A stretch of 60,094 nucleotides of DNA from Clostridia bacterium. GTDB taxonomy: Bacteria > Bacillota > Clostridia > TANB77 > CAG-508. Numbering within the stretch: position 1 is the first letter of the stretch; each line of letters starts with the position of its first letter. The DNA lies in the NCBI GenBank assembly GCA_022797215.1, contig JAAWKD010000008.1, positions 1-60,094 of the forward strand, given 5' to 3'. Below are positions 1-8,884 of this stretch, piece by piece. The position numbers and the translations under genes are program-made. The notes beneath the pieces were generated by a model. That model searched no databases. It saw only the letters and a program-made list of their open reading frames with translations, and had not been told where the DNA came from.

Positions 1-23
1 CTAAAGCATTAAGAAGTTGTAAC

Positions 24-95
24 AATCGCAATAATTATCTTCTACGTCACTTACACAAATCGTTAAAACGATTTGGTGTAATTTCCTAGAATATA
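24..95 (-). repeat. Palindromic dispersed repeat family R1, copy 1
   Basis: The central hairpin is ACACAAATCGTT/AACGATTT(G)GTGT, flanked by the family blocks CCTAGAATATA (85-95) and AATCGCAATAATTATC (24-39). The same blocks occur in opposite orientation at 51791-51867 and in divergent form at 6203-6249 and 28285-28322. Function unknown. It lies upstream of the HD-domain gene and may also act as a terminator for a gene to the left. Confidence 0.75.
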
Positions 96-196
96 AAAAT
101 AGTCCCATCAAAAATTTGGCGGGACCATATGATGACTTCTAAAATTATGAATAAAACTTAAAATTTCCTTAAATTATTTCTATTTTCGAGATAATA

Positions 197-205
197 TGAT
201 ATAAT
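197..205 (+). promoter_or_regulatory. Extended -10 promoter of the HD-domain gene
   Basis: TG-A-TATAAT forms an extended -10 box about 45 bases before the ATG at 248. No good -35 box is visible. An AAGGAG at 228-233 lies 14 bases from the ATG, which is unusually far. Confidence 0.5.
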
Positions 206-247
206 TAGATAAGAGTTTAAAATATTGAAGGAGTTTCAATTTATTTT

Positions 248-826
248 ATGTTAAACCGTACCTTAGAAAAAAGTTTAGAAAATGATCTTACTAAAAATAA
301 CTTATGCCGTTATGATGAATTTATGAATATTATTCAAGATTTAATAGATAATTCAACTGTAAAGCAGATGAAAAACTTCACTCAACATGCTAGTACATCT
401 TGTTACCAACATTGTATGCAAGTTGCTTATTATACTTATTTGATGTGCAAGTTTTTCCACTTAGATTATGTTTCGGCTACTCGTGGTGCCATGTTACACG
501 ACTTATTTTTATACGATTGGCATACACATCAAAGGCCTGACAAAAAATGGACACATCAGCATGCCTTCTTACACCCTAAAATTGCTTTAAAAAATGCAAA
601 AGAACTCTTTCACTTAAATGCCATTGAACAGGATGTTATCTTAAATCATATGTGGCCTGTTACTATTCAGGTACCTCATTTTAAGGAAACCTTGCTTGTA
701 ACTTTTGCAGACAAATATAGTGCTTGTAGAGAAACTTTCTATCATTGTAGAAAACTATTACATACTAAGAAATTATATAAATATGCTTATGTATTTTTAA
801 GTTTAATCATCTTTAGAATTGTTTAG
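248..826 (+). CDS. HD-domain metal-dependent phosphohydrolase-like protein
   Basis: A 192-residue protein with the layout of a small HD-superfamily hydrolase. It has an upstream His (H55 in CYQHCMQVA), the HD doublet H84-D85 in GAMLHDLFLYDW, further His residues around 105-110 and a distal Asp in VTFADKYSA. HD proteins usually bind divalent metals and cleave phosphomonoesters or phosphodiesters; the substrate here cannot be read from sequence. No signal peptide or membrane segment is seen, so it is probably cytoplasmic. It has its own promoter and is followed by a hairpin terminator, so it is probably monocistronic. Confidence 0.75.
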   Translation: MLNRTLEKSLENDLTKNNLCRYDEFMNIIQDLIDNSTVKQMKNFTQHASTSCYQHCMQVAYYTYLMCKFFHLDYVSATRGAMLHDLFLYDWHTHQRPDKKWTHQHAFLHPKIALKNAKELFHLNAIEQDVILNHMWPVTIQVPHFKETLLVTFADKYSACRETFYHCRKLLHTKKLYKYAYVFLSLIIFRIV

Positions 827-854
827 TTCTATTTTAAGATATTGAGCATAGTAT

Positions 855-887
855 AAAAAGATAAGGTTATCAAAGCCTTATCTTTTT
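855..887 (+). terminator. Rho-independent terminator after the HD gene
   Basis: A 12-bp stem AAAAAGATAAGG/CCTTATCTTTTT with a 9-base loop and a T run, placed 30 bases after the HD stop codon and before dapB. Confidence 0.8.
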
Positions 888-919
888 ATATGAAATTTTC
901 TTAGAAAGGTAATTGTAAA

Positions 920-1666
920 ATGATAAAAATTCTAATTAATAGTATTTGCGGAAGAATGGGAAAAGAAGTTGCTAAGCTATGTTTAGAAGATGATGACATT
1001 AAACTAATCGGTGGGCTAGATCGACAAACTAATTCCACTCTACCTTATGCTATTTTTAACAATACTCATGATTTATCAGAAACTCCTGATGTCATTATTG
1101 ACTTTTCTTCTCCTCAATCAACCTTGTCACTTATCCCTTACTGTATATCACATCATATTCCAATTGTAATTGCTACTACTGGTTTTACAGATGAACAACA
1201 AAAAAGAATTATTGATGCTTCTTCTCAAATTCCAATTTTTCAGTCTAGCAATATGTCTTATCAGATCACTTTAATTAGTCAAATAATTGCGGAACTTTCT
1301 CACAAACTTTGTGAGGCAGATATTGAAATTGTAGAAACCCATCACAATCAAAAAAAGGATAGTCCTAGTGGTACAGCGCTCTTATTGGCGGATAGTATTA
1401 AGCGCGTCAATAATAACGCCTATTTTTATGAATTAAACCGTATGCAAAAACAAGAAAAAAGAAATTCAAAAGAAATTGGATTCTCTAGCATTCGTGGTGG
1501 AAATATTGTAGGCGAACATTCTATTTTTTTCTTTTCTTCTAACGAAACCTTAGAAATCAAACATACTGCACATTCTAGAGCCGTTTTTGCAGAAGGAGCC
1601 ATTAAAGCCACAAAATTTTTAGTAAATCAAAAAGCAGGTTATTATACTATGAAAAATTTAAATTGA
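920..1666 (+). CDS. dapB: 4-hydroxy-tetrahydrodipicolinate reductase
   Basis: A 248-residue DapB. It reduces hydroxy-tetrahydrodipicolinate with NAD(P)H in the lysine/diaminopimelate pathway that supplies peptidoglycan. The N-terminal Rossmann motif is ICGRMGKEV (residues 9-17). The catalytic and substrate loop HHNQKKDSPSGTAL matches the family pattern ExHHxxKxDAPSGTA, and SIRGGNIVGEHSI is the usual C-terminal block. RBS AGAAAGG lies 10 bases upstream. It stands alone between two short regulatory stretches and not in a dap operon. It ends in TGA, showing that TGA is a stop here. Confidence 0.93.
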   Translation: MIKILINSICGRMGKEVAKLCLEDDDIKLIGGLDRQTNSTLPYAIFNNTHDLSETPDVIIDFSSPQSTLSLIPYCISHHIPIVIATTGFTDEQQKRIIDASSQIPIFQSSNMSYQITLISQIIAELSHKLCEADIEIVETHHNQKKDSPSGTALLLADSIKRVNNNAYFYELNRMQKQEKRNSKEIGFSSIRGGNIVGEHSIFFFSSNETLEIKHTAHSRAVFAEGAIKATKFLVNQKAGYYTMKNLN

Positions 1667-1677
1667 ATGTTAAATTC

Positions 1678-1799
1678 ATAACATAATTATTATACATTTT
1701 TGCAATTTCGAAAGGTACCATTCTGACTTGCTTCTTCGAACTTGCTAACTGCAACGGGCATTTGAGAAACAAAAAAATCTATAATAATTATGTTTATAA
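1678..1799. repeat. Inverted-repeat element family R2, copy 1
   Basis: The ends are complementary (CATAATTATTATA versus TATAATAATTATG). Inside are the blocks GAAAGGTACC and CTAACTGCAACGGGCATTTGA, which recur at 34523-34631 with different but again self-complementary ends. It lies between two convergent genes. Function unknown; a MITE-like element or structured RNA would fit. Confidence 0.65.
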
Positions 1800-1801
1800 A
1801 C

Positions 1802-2191
1802 TCAAAATATATTAACTACTTTTAATGCACTCTTATCCTTAATATGCTCAAGAATAAAAATGCAACTTTCCAAATTTTCTACTCCTTGAGCATATTCTTC
1901 CATATGAATATCTGCTTTTAATTTGGTAAGTTCTGTTTGTACTTTTTCTAGTTCATTATGTTCTGTATAAAAGGCCATTAATCTATACTTTTCTGCCCAA
2001 ATTTCTTCTATTTTTTCCATTTGTTTTTTGGCTTTTTCTTGACTTACGTCTTCCTTTTCCATTTCTTGACGTAGTAATGTAAGCTGTCCACTAACTTGTG
2101 CCACTGCTTCAATTGTATTGTTCTGAGTAATAATATTTCCTACCACAATACAAGCTATCACTACTATGCTAATAATTAATTCTTTATACAC
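1802..2191 (-). CDS. DUF4363 family membrane-anchored protein
   Basis: A 129-residue protein with one N-terminal membrane helix (about residues 6-22) followed by an alpha-helical, charge-rich segment. It resembles the DUF4363 family, which in Clostridia is commonly encoded next to a DUF421 (YetF-type) protein, exactly as here. The gene follows DUF421 by 12 bases and is almost certainly co-transcribed. The function of the pair is not established; a role in the envelope is an inference from the membrane anchor and partner. Confidence 0.75.
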   Translation of the reverse strand: MYKELIISIVVIACIVVGNIITQNNTIEAVAQVSGQLTLLRQEMEKEDVSQEKAKKQMEKIEEIWAEKYRLMAFYTEHNELEKVQTELTKLKADIHMEEYAQGVENLESCIFILEHIKDKSALKVVNIF

Positions 2192-2203
2192 AGGTCTTGC
2201 CTC

Positions 2204-2884
2204 CTATTTCTTCTTTTCACTTTTCTCCTGGCAAAAAATTTGCCCTTTCCCGTCATAAGTAACAATTAAAGCATTCTCTGGACTAATATGAAATTTACCA
2301 ACTTCTTTTCTAAGCCACTTTTCATCTTTTTCTATCTTTCTTAAATTTTCTTTCATAATTTTTCCATCGACTACAAGGTCATAAGCAATTCCTTCATATT
2401 CTGGCATAATATTGAAATCTTCTGGAATAGTAGTTCTTTTATTTGGTTTCTGAATTACGGTTACTTGTCCACTTGTCTCTAAAATAGCATATTCTACATC
2501 TCCTAAATTAAAAACACTACTATCCCTCAATCTTTCTTCTAGTTCATTAATGGTAAATCTCTCCTTTTTCAATGCTTTTTCATCAATTCTTCCTCTATAT
2601 ACTAAAATAGTAGGTCTTCCACACATTAGTTCTCTCATTTTGACACTTTTCATATTAATTAAAGAAATTAATAAATGCATAACTAACAAACCTAAAATTG
2701 GAATAATTCCATTTGTAATAGGTATTCCAGTATCTGACATTGGAATAGCTGCTAAGTCTGCTATCATAATGGAAATAGCAAGTTCAAAAGGTTGAAGCTG
2801 ACCAATTTCTCTTTTCCCCATTAATCTCATAACAATTAAAACAATTATGTATAAAGTAATACTTCTAATTAATGTAATTAACAT
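2204..2884 (-). CDS. DUF421 (YetF/YcaP-type) membrane protein
   Basis: A 226-residue protein with three predicted membrane helices in the first 80 residues, including the family block RLMGKREIGQLQPFELAI, then the soluble DUF421 domain with GRPTILVYRG and FNLGDVEYAILE. I chose the ATG at 2884 because AGGAG precedes it by about 9 bases; the frame is open 28 codons further upstream but that part is lysine-rich and has no RBS. First gene of a two-gene unit with DUF4363. Cellular role unknown. Confidence 0.85.
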   Translation of the reverse strand: MLITLIRSITLYIIVLIVMRLMGKREIGQLQPFELAISIMIADLAAIPMSDTGIPITNGIIPILGLLVMHLLISLINMKSVKMRELMCGRPTILVYRGRIDEKALKKERFTINELEERLRDSSVFNLGDVEYAILETSGQVTVIQKPNKRTTIPEDFNIMPEYEGIAYDLVVDGKIMKENLRKIEKDEKWLRKEVGKFHISPENALIVTYDGKGQIFCQEKSEKKK

Positions 2885-3059
2885 TATTTTTTCTCCTAAA
2901 ATTAACTTTTTATAAAAAGCTTTTTTCTTCATTACTAATTTTAACCAAAAAAAATAAAATCTATTCAATTTATTTTGAATAAATTTTTATTTTTTGTTTA
3001 TACTACAATTAGAAACACAAACATCATTGTTTTTACGTTCACAAAGGAGGTTTTTAATT

Positions 3060-3437
3060 ATGTCAGATAATAATGCAAACACACAAACTAGATCTAATTC
3101 TAAGGGAACTGTTTGGCAAATCATTGGTAGATTAGTAACTGCTGCCGTTGTTCTTGCTATTACTGCATTTTTTACACCAGGATTTCAAATTAACAATATC
3201 TGGTCATTAGCTGCTGCAGCTATTGTCCTTACTGTTATTGACTATTTAATTACAAAATTCACTGGTTTACATGCAAGTTCTTTTGGTAAAGGATTCGTAG
3301 GTTTTGTACTTTCTGCAGTCGTATTATATGTCACTCAATATTTTGTAGCAGGTTACTCTGTTTCTTGGATAGCCGCTATCATTGGTGCATTAGTATACGG
3401 TGTTGTAGATTATTTTCTACCTGGCGAACAACAATAA
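3060..3437 (+). CDS. Phage-holin-4-like small membrane protein
   Basis: A 125-residue protein with three or four hydrophobic helices after a polar N-terminus (MSDNNANTQTRS). The pattern resembles the chromosomal Phage_holin_4_2/YvlD-type small membrane proteins; no lysis role is implied. I chose the ATG at 3060 because AAAGGAGG lies 9 bases before it; the upstream extension in the same frame has no RBS. It converges on glmU, with a perfect long hairpin in between. Confidence 0.65.
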   Translation: MSDNNANTQTRSNSKGTVWQIIGRLVTAAVVLAITAFFTPGFQINNIWSLAAAAIVLTVIDYLITKFTGLHASSFGKGFVGFVLSAVVLYVTQYFVAGYSVSWIAAIIGALVYGVVDYFLPGEQQ

Positions 3438-3441
3438 TAAT

Positions 3442-3507
3442 GGAAAAAGGGACGGTTCTCCTTTCCAACTTTATTAAAAGTTGGAAAGGAGAACCGTCCC
3501 TTTTTCC
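3442..3507. terminator. Perfect 31-bp hairpin of GGGACGG type
   Basis: Two 31-base arms are exactly complementary around a 4-base ATTA loop. The stem contains GGGACGGTTCTCC. It sits between convergent genes, so it can end transcription from both sides. The GGGAC motif links it to the looser intergenic hairpins at 21341, 45447 and 53201. Confidence 0.8.
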
Positions 3508-3515
3508 ACTTCCAT

Positions 3516-4772
3516 TTATTTTCCTTGGTTCCATCCTTCTTTATTAGTTTGTCTTTGTCTTGCAATTCCCAAACTTTCTGCTGGTACATCCTCTGTAATT
3601 GTGGAACCTGCTGCAATTAACGCATGGTCACCAATATTAACTGGCGCTACTAAATTGACATTTGAGCCAATGAAACAATTATCTCCGATTTTTGTTTTAT
3701 GTTTATTTTTTCCATCATAGTTACACGTAATTGTTCCACAACCAATATTACATTTTACTCCAATTTCACAATCTCCCATATAAGATAAATGTGGTACTTT
3801 TGAACCTTCTCCAATAATAGCTTTTTTAATTTCTACAAAGCTTCCCACTTTAACTTTATTAGCCAGCTTACAGCCTTCTCTAATATAGGCATTTGGTCCA
3901 ATATTGCAATTTTCTCCAATGACAACACCTGATTTAATAGTAGTATTTGGTTGAATGACTGTATCCATCCCAATTTCTACATCTTCATAAATATAGGTCG
4001 TATTAATATCTTCAATCGTTACTCCATTGTTCATGTGCATAGTATTAATACGGATTCTTAAAATCCTAGTAAGCATTTCTAATTGTACTTTTGTATTTAA
4101 ACTTAAAATTTCTGTATTATCTTCTACTAACACTCCACCTACTTTGAAGCCCTTAGTATTAAACATTTTGATAACATCTGTTAAATAATATAACCCTATA
4201 CTGCTTTGTTGTAGTTTTCCAATAATTTCTAGTAATTTTGAAATTTCGAAACAATACACACCTGCATTTACTTCTAAAATCTTCTTTTCTACTTCTGTTG
4301 CCTCTTTTTCTTCCATAATTGCTTCAATTTTATTATCTTTTCTAATAATTCTTCCATATCCTGCTGGTTCACTAATAATTCCTGTTAAAATAGTTGCCGC
4401 TTCTGCTTCATTTTCTGACTTTTCTACTACTGCTTGAATTGTTCGAGGTGTAATAAGCGGGATGTTTCCATTGCTAATTACCACTCTTCCTTGTTTTCCT
4501 TCTAAATAACTAACAGCTTGCATAATAGCATGACCTGTTCCTAAGCAGCTTTCTTGATGAAGATATGTTACTTCGTCTTTTAGGATATCTTCAATCTCTT
4601 GTTTATTTTCTCCTACAACAACTGCTATGTCTTCAATACCAGCTTTTTTAAAAGAATCCACTACTCTTTTAATAACAGCCTTTCCATATAGCTCTTGTGC
4701 TAATTTTGATTTTTTAGATTTCATTCTGTCATCTACTCCTGCTGCCATAACTAAACCAATTACTTTTTCCAT
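3516..4772 (-). CDS. glmU: GlmU-like protein; acetyltransferase half intact, uridyltransferase half degenerate
   Basis: A 418-residue protein with GlmU architecture: a nucleotidyltransferase domain (about 1-225) and a left-handed beta-helix (about 245-410). GlmU acetylates glucosamine-1-P and then joins it to UTP. The helix half keeps HLSYMGDCEIG, the NYDG block, GSNVNLVAPV and ARQRQ, so acetyl transfer looks intact. The N-terminal half is unusual: the signature G-x-G-T-R-M reads GVDDRM, and the metal-binding Asp of GDxPLI is Asn (NGNIPLI). The partner gene upstream encodes a separate UAP-type enzyme that could supply uridylylation. Shorter than typical GlmU (about 450). Confidence 0.82.
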   Translation of the reverse strand: MEKVIGLVMAAGVDDRMKSKKSKLAQELYGKAVIKRVVDSFKKAGIEDIAVVVGENKQEIEDILKDEVTYLHQESCLGTGHAIMQAVSYLEGKQGRVVISNGNIPLITPRTIQAVVEKSENEAEAATILTGIISEPAGYGRIIRKDNKIEAIMEEKEATEVEKKILEVNAGVYCFEISKLLEIIGKLQQSSIGLYYLTDVIKMFNTKGFKVGGVLVEDNTEILSLNTKVQLEMLTRILRIRINTMHMNNGVTIEDINTTYIYEDVEIGMDTVIQPNTTIKSGVVIGENCNIGPNAYIREGCKLANKVKVGSFVEIKKAIIGEGSKVPHLSYMGDCEIGVKCNIGCGTITCNYDGKNKHKTKIGDNCFIGSNVNLVAPVNIGDHALIAAGSTITEDVPAESLGIARQRQTNKEGWNQGK

Positions 4773-4803
4773 TCTTACTCTCCTTTAATTCTTTATGATA
4801 AAC

Positions 4804-6037
4804 TTATTCATATCTTGCATTATACAAAGCAGTTGCCGTTTCGGGGCTATCCACTCCTGTTCTATTTTTGACCGGTGCAAATTCTTCTTCTCTTTTTACT
4901 CGTAAAATTGTCATATCATTATAACGTGTAAATGCATCAAAAATAAAAGCTTCAAATTTATAAATATTAGGCTCCTCTGGCTCAATGTATTCTCCCTTTT
5001 TATCAAGATAACCTGACTTTTTAAACGCAATATGATAAGGAAGTTTTACATTGGCTAAATCTTCTAGTATACTACGATGGAATAAATTGAGCATAATATG
5101 TAATTCCCCATATGCTAGCTCTCCATTTTCATCTCTTTCCTCTGCCATTTCATCTGGGAGCTCTGTATATTCTATTACTTTTGGCTTTCCATTCATTTTG
5201 CAAAATACACCTGCTCTTTCTTTTGGCTCTACTTTTGCAACTGATTTGCTAGCTATTTTGTGATTTTGTTCTATTGTAAGTCCTATAAGTAATGGATCTA
5301 CAAAATTGCATAGTACATTATCCATACTATTAATAAATATCCATTCAATATTTTGTTCCTTTAATTCTTTTAATATTCCATTTGCCTCTATTGCTTCATA
5401 AATTCCGCCATTTCCATTTGCTGCCTCTTTAATTTTTTTGTCTTTTCCTAAAATAAGTTTTCCTTCTGTACTTAATAATGGCAATTCTCCTTGCATAAAG
5501 AATTTTACTTTACTTTTATCATAACCAAAATATTCTTTTTCCTCCAAAAAGCGAATTGTTTCTTTGTGATTTTCTTTACTTGTCATGATATACCAAGGAA
5601 GAACTACATGATATTCTTTTTCTGCTCTTTTAAAAGTATCTACCATAATTTCAAATAAATACTTTGGTCCATGAATTGTGTTTAAACAATAGGTTCCTTT
5701 TGGTCCTGAATGTCCTAGTCTTGTCCCCTGTCCTCCTGCCATTGTAATAATAGCATATTTCCCGCTTACTAATTATCTTCTTTCCAATGTTTTCTAATTC
5801 CTCTCTTTTGTGAGTTTCTATTTTTGCTTTGTCTACATAAGGAATATAGGAAATATCTTTTTCCTCTACATGTTGTTCTTGTTTTACTAATTCATACAAT
5901 TGTTGTAATTGCTCAAAATCAATTGTTTCTATCTGTTTTTCAATTGTTTTTTGTTCCTCTTCTGTTAGATATGGTAAATACTCTAATATCTGTTCTTGAG
6001 AGTATTTTTTTAAAGTTCTTATTGTTTCTTCTCTCAT
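4804..6037 (-). CDS. UAP-type UDP-N-acetylhexosamine pyrophosphorylase, read through a +1 frameshift at CGG
   Basis: It joins UTP to a sugar-1-phosphate (UDPGP family, eukaryote-like UAP1 type). The gene spans two frames. Codons 1-91 run from the ATG at 6037 to AAG; then an in-frame CGG at 5764-5762; dropping its C continues GKYAIITMAGGQGTRLG, the conserved nucleotide-binding loop. Total length is 3n+1 and gives about 410 residues, normal for the family. Later motifs include NGGIYEAIEANGI and INSMDNVLC. It lies 31 bases upstream of glmU, whose uridyltransferase half looks damaged. If CGG were read as Arg, the product would end shortly after and lose the active site. Confidence 0.85.
5762..5764 (-). 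other. CGG +1 recoding site, UAP gene
   Basis: Context AGT AAG CGG GAA. Skipping the C gives AAG GGG AAA (K-G-K) and restores the reading frame of the rest of the gene. Codon 92. Confidence 0.85.
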
Positions 6038-6135
6038 TTTTTAAACTCCATTTCTCTTTACAGATTTATTACTATTGTATGCCTACCTTCTATTTTGTGT
6101 ATACATCTTTCTAAGTTATATCATAAATGAAATAA

Positions 6136-6180
6136 AAAAGCAAATTCCCTGTAGCTTATTAACTACAAGGAATTCGTTTG
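6136..6180 (-). terminator. Terminator of the small membrane protein gene
   Basis: An imperfect stem CAAATTCCcTGTAG/CTACAaGGAATTcGTTTG, followed on the minus strand by a T-rich run. It lies about 80 bases after the stop of the 6262-6525 gene. Confidence 0.65.
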
Positions 6181-6202
6181 TTCTTTTGGTTAGCAACATC
6201 TC

Positions 6203-6249
6203 TATATTCTAGAAAATTACTTGCATAAGCATGTAATTGACGTAGAAGA
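6203..6249 (+). repeat. Repeat family R1, divergent copy
   Basis: TATATTCTAGAAAATTAC is followed by a small hairpin (TGCataaGCA) and GACGTAGAAGA. The flanks match the R1 copies at 24-95 and 51791-51867, but the central hairpin sequence is different. Confidence 0.6.
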
Positions 6250-6261
6250 CAGTTCTGCAAA

Positions 6262-6525
6262 TTAGCAATTTGATTTGTTACGATTACATACTAATTGAAT
6301 AATTCTGATGATAATGAGTATAGCAAGTATGATGGCCAAAACAATTAAAGTAGCAATTGCTGCAAATAATACTGCCCCTATTACTGGGATAGATGCAATA
6401 ATTAGTCCAATGGTTAATGCCAATAAAATAGATAAAATAAATATAATTATATCTATACAGCATCTGTTTTTTCTCTGTTTACAACTAGTATAATAGCAAT
6501 TATTACATTTTTCTTCTTCGTACAT
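6262..6525 (-). CDS. Small cysteine-rich membrane protein, function unknown
   Basis: An 87-residue protein. The N-terminus is short and Cys-rich (CNNCYYTSC, then CC), and two long hydrophobic helices follow (about 24-50 and 52-78). AGGAGG lies about 8 bases before the ATG. I do not recognise a family. The Cys pairs could bind metal or form disulfides. It is probably transcribed alone, with its own terminator. Confidence 0.55.
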   Translation of the reverse strand: MYEEEKCNNCYYTSCKQRKNRCCIDIIIFILSILLALTIGLIIASIPVIGAVLFAAIATLIVLAIILAILIIIRIIQLVCNRNKSNC

Positions 6526-6594
6526 GTTCCTACACCTCCTATTAGTGCTTAATACTTAGCACTACTATATAGTATGCAAAACTTGTACAAATTG

Positions 6595-7813
6595 TTAATC
6601 TTTAAAATCCATCATGTTATCAATATTCATTTTTCCAGCTCTAGTAACTGCATCATAACCATATTTTTCTTTTAACTTATCTAATGTCTTGTCTATTTTT
6701 TGTTGTTTTTCATTTCTGGGAGTATCAAATAAAGAAAGTTGCTGTCTTTCTTTTGTTGTTAACTTATCTACTTTAATCCCAATTAACCTAATAGGCTCTC
6801 CTTGAAACATTTCTTTTAATATTTGTTTTGCTATTTCATAAATAATTTTTGTACTATCTGTGTCGGTTGCTAAACTTTTTTGATGAGAATACATTTTAAA
6901 GTCTTTATTCTTTATCTGCACACTTACTGTATGTGCTAATAACTGATGTTTTCTTAATCGATAACACGTCTGTTCTGCTAATGCTAATAGAACTTCTTCT
7001 ATTTTATCTAAATTCTTCATGTCCTGTGGTAATGTTGAAGAATTTCCTATACTTTTTGGCTCTTCTGGCTCAGAAATAACCTCTGAATAATCAATTCCGA
7101 TTTGCATATTCCCAAATCATTCTTCCAAATTTCCCAAATTGATTTTCTAAGAATTCTTTAGGTGTATGCGCTAGCTCTCCAATTGTTTTAATGCCTAACA
7201 ACTCTAACTTTGGCAAGCTTCTTTTTCCTACCATTAATAACTCTGAAACTGGTAAATTCCACATTTTATTAGGAATTTCATTCATGTATAATGTATGAAC
7301 TTTATCTGGCTTTTCAAAATCTGATGCCATTTTGGCTAATAGCTTATTAGGTGCCACCCCTATATTTACTGTAAAACCCAACTCCTGCTTCACCCTAGTA
7401 TGAATTTCATGGGCTATTTGCAAATCTGTTTTCCCTTTTGGAATAAAATGAGTAACATCTAAAAAACATTCATCAATAGAAAATCTTTCAATTTTATCTG
7501 TATATTCATGAAGTAAGTCATAAAGTGCGCTAGAATAATATCTGTATACACTAAAATTACTTTGATAAATTTGCAAATCTGGACATTTTTGTTTTGCAAA
7601 ATAGATAGGTTCTGCAGTTTGTATTCCATATTTTTTAGCTAGAATACTTTTTGCAAGCACAATTCCTTTTCTTTTTTCCTCATCTCCACCAATAATTGCT
7701 GGAATAGTTCTTATATCTACTTTTGCCCCTTTTTTTATCATATCTACCGCTGTCCATGATAAAAAAGCATTATTGACATCTACATGTAAGATTTTTCGTT
7801 CCAATTTCCTCAC
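6595..7813 (-). CDS. dinB: Y-family DNA polymerase IV, read through a +1 frameshift at CGG
   Basis: A translesion polymerase. Palm residues are visible: HVDVNNAFLSW with the first catalytic Asp at 12, and SIDECFLDV with D114-E115. The thumb HhH segment is near LPKLELLGIKTIGEL. Codon 239 is CGG in EYAN-CGG-AAT-TGA; skipping its C gives EYANGIDYSEV, the standard join to the little-finger domain, and the frame then runs to 6595. Length is 3n+1 (about 405 residues, normal). Read as plain triplets, the product would lack the little finger and be inactive or weak. Confidence 0.88.
7097..7099 (-). other. CGG +1 recoding site, dinB
   Basis: Context GCA AAT CGG AAT TGA. The triplet reading stops two codons later; skipping the C gives AAT GGA ATT GAT (N-G-I-D). 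Codon 239. Confidence 0.88.
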
Positions 7814-7883
7814 CTACAAATAGTATAGAACTTATGTTTTTGTATGTCAATCTTTTTTATAACAATGGAGAGAATCTTTACTT

Positions 7884-8702
7884 TTATACATACTTTCCAA
7901 CTTCTACTCTCCATTTTCCTTTTGCCGTTTGTGAAAGTATTTCGCCTATTTTAAATTTCCCTTTTCCACGTATTGTTAGTAAATCTCCTACTTGTAACAA
8001 AGTGGCATTTTTCGTTTTTGTTTCATAATTGATTAACACTCTTTCTTGTGAAATAATCTCGTTTGCCTTTGCTCTAGAAGTTCGTAGTATCTCAGAAATA
8101 ACACTATCTAATCTTAATTGTGTAACTAAAATTGTTATTGTCTCTAGTTTAATCAAAACTACTTCTAATTCTGGAATTTCTTTTGAAACAATATCTGCTT
8201 TCTGAAATCTTGTTAGTTCTGATAAATTAGTTAATAAATAAGCTAACATTTCTTCTTGTACTATCACATCTGCTCCACTTTCTCTTACTAAAATATCACC
8301 TATCTTTTCTCTTTTAATTCCTAGTTTCATAACGCCACTTAAATAGTCTCTATGTTGATATTTGCCTTTTAAATCATTTGGCAATTCGATTGAAATTACT
8401 TTCATTTCTTGCCCTATCATTTTGTCTTCTTGTAATGGTTGTGTCAACAATCCAATTAATTTTTCTGGAAATAGGTATAACATTTTTCTTTCAGCTTCTT
8501 CATATCCTCCATAAAGAATGGCAGTCTTGCATGCTACTTGTTGTAGGACCTTTTGTACAATCCTTTGCTCATATCCATCTAAAAAACTAGTAATTTGAAT
8601 TTGATTTTTTTGCTTGGCAAACTGTATCTTATCTAATATTTTGGCTACTAAAATTCTATCTTCTTCTTTTCCATATTGTTTTAATAGTTCTTGTTTATTC
8701 AT
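7884..8702 (-). CDS. ylmH: YlmH-type S4-domain RNA-binding protein
   Basis: A 272-residue protein with the YlmH layout: an N-terminal region with FLDGYEQRIV, a middle domain with HRDYLSGVMKLGIKREKIGD (about 128-147) and a C-terminal S4 domain (about 195-260; LRLDSVISEILRTSRAKANEII and GDLLTIRGKGKFKIGEI). YlmH family proteins bind ribosomes and have been linked to ribosome quality control and cell division. Usually it sits in the ylm/div cluster, but here it stands alone next to dinB. Given the CGG stalling proposed for this genome, a rescue factor is of interest, but adjacency is no evidence of a link. Confidence 0.83.
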   Translation of the reverse strand: MNKQELLKQYGKEEDRILVAKILDKIQFAKQKNQIQITSFLDGYEQRIVQKVLQQVACKTAILYGGYEEAERKMLYLFPEKLIGLLTQPLQEDKMIGQEMKVISIELPNDLKGKYQHRDYLSGVMKLGIKREKIGDILVRESGADVIVQEEMLAYLLTNLSELTRFQKADIVSKEIPELEVVLIKLETITILVTQLRLDSVISEILRTSRAKANEIISQERVLINYETKTKNATLLQVGDLLTIRGKGKFKIGEILSQTAKGKWRVEVGKYV

Positions 8703-8818
8703 ACCTTATCTCACAGTTAGCTTTCTAACTTTTCTTTCTCTTATTTTCTCTTATTGTAACATATTTCTACCTTTTTTCCACAACAAATTGTAAATTTCTG
8801 CAAAAATCAATAAAAACC

Positions 8819-8847
8819 TTGAAAAAAGACAAGTCATAAGTTATAAT
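8819..8847 (+). promoter_or_regulatory. Promoter of the vWA surface protein
   Basis: TTGAAA, 17-base spacer, TATAAT. The 8885 start codon is 38 bases downstream with AAGGAG before it. Confidence 0.8.
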
Positions 8848-8884
8848 ATAGTGGAATAAATTTAAAATATAAGGAGCGATTATA

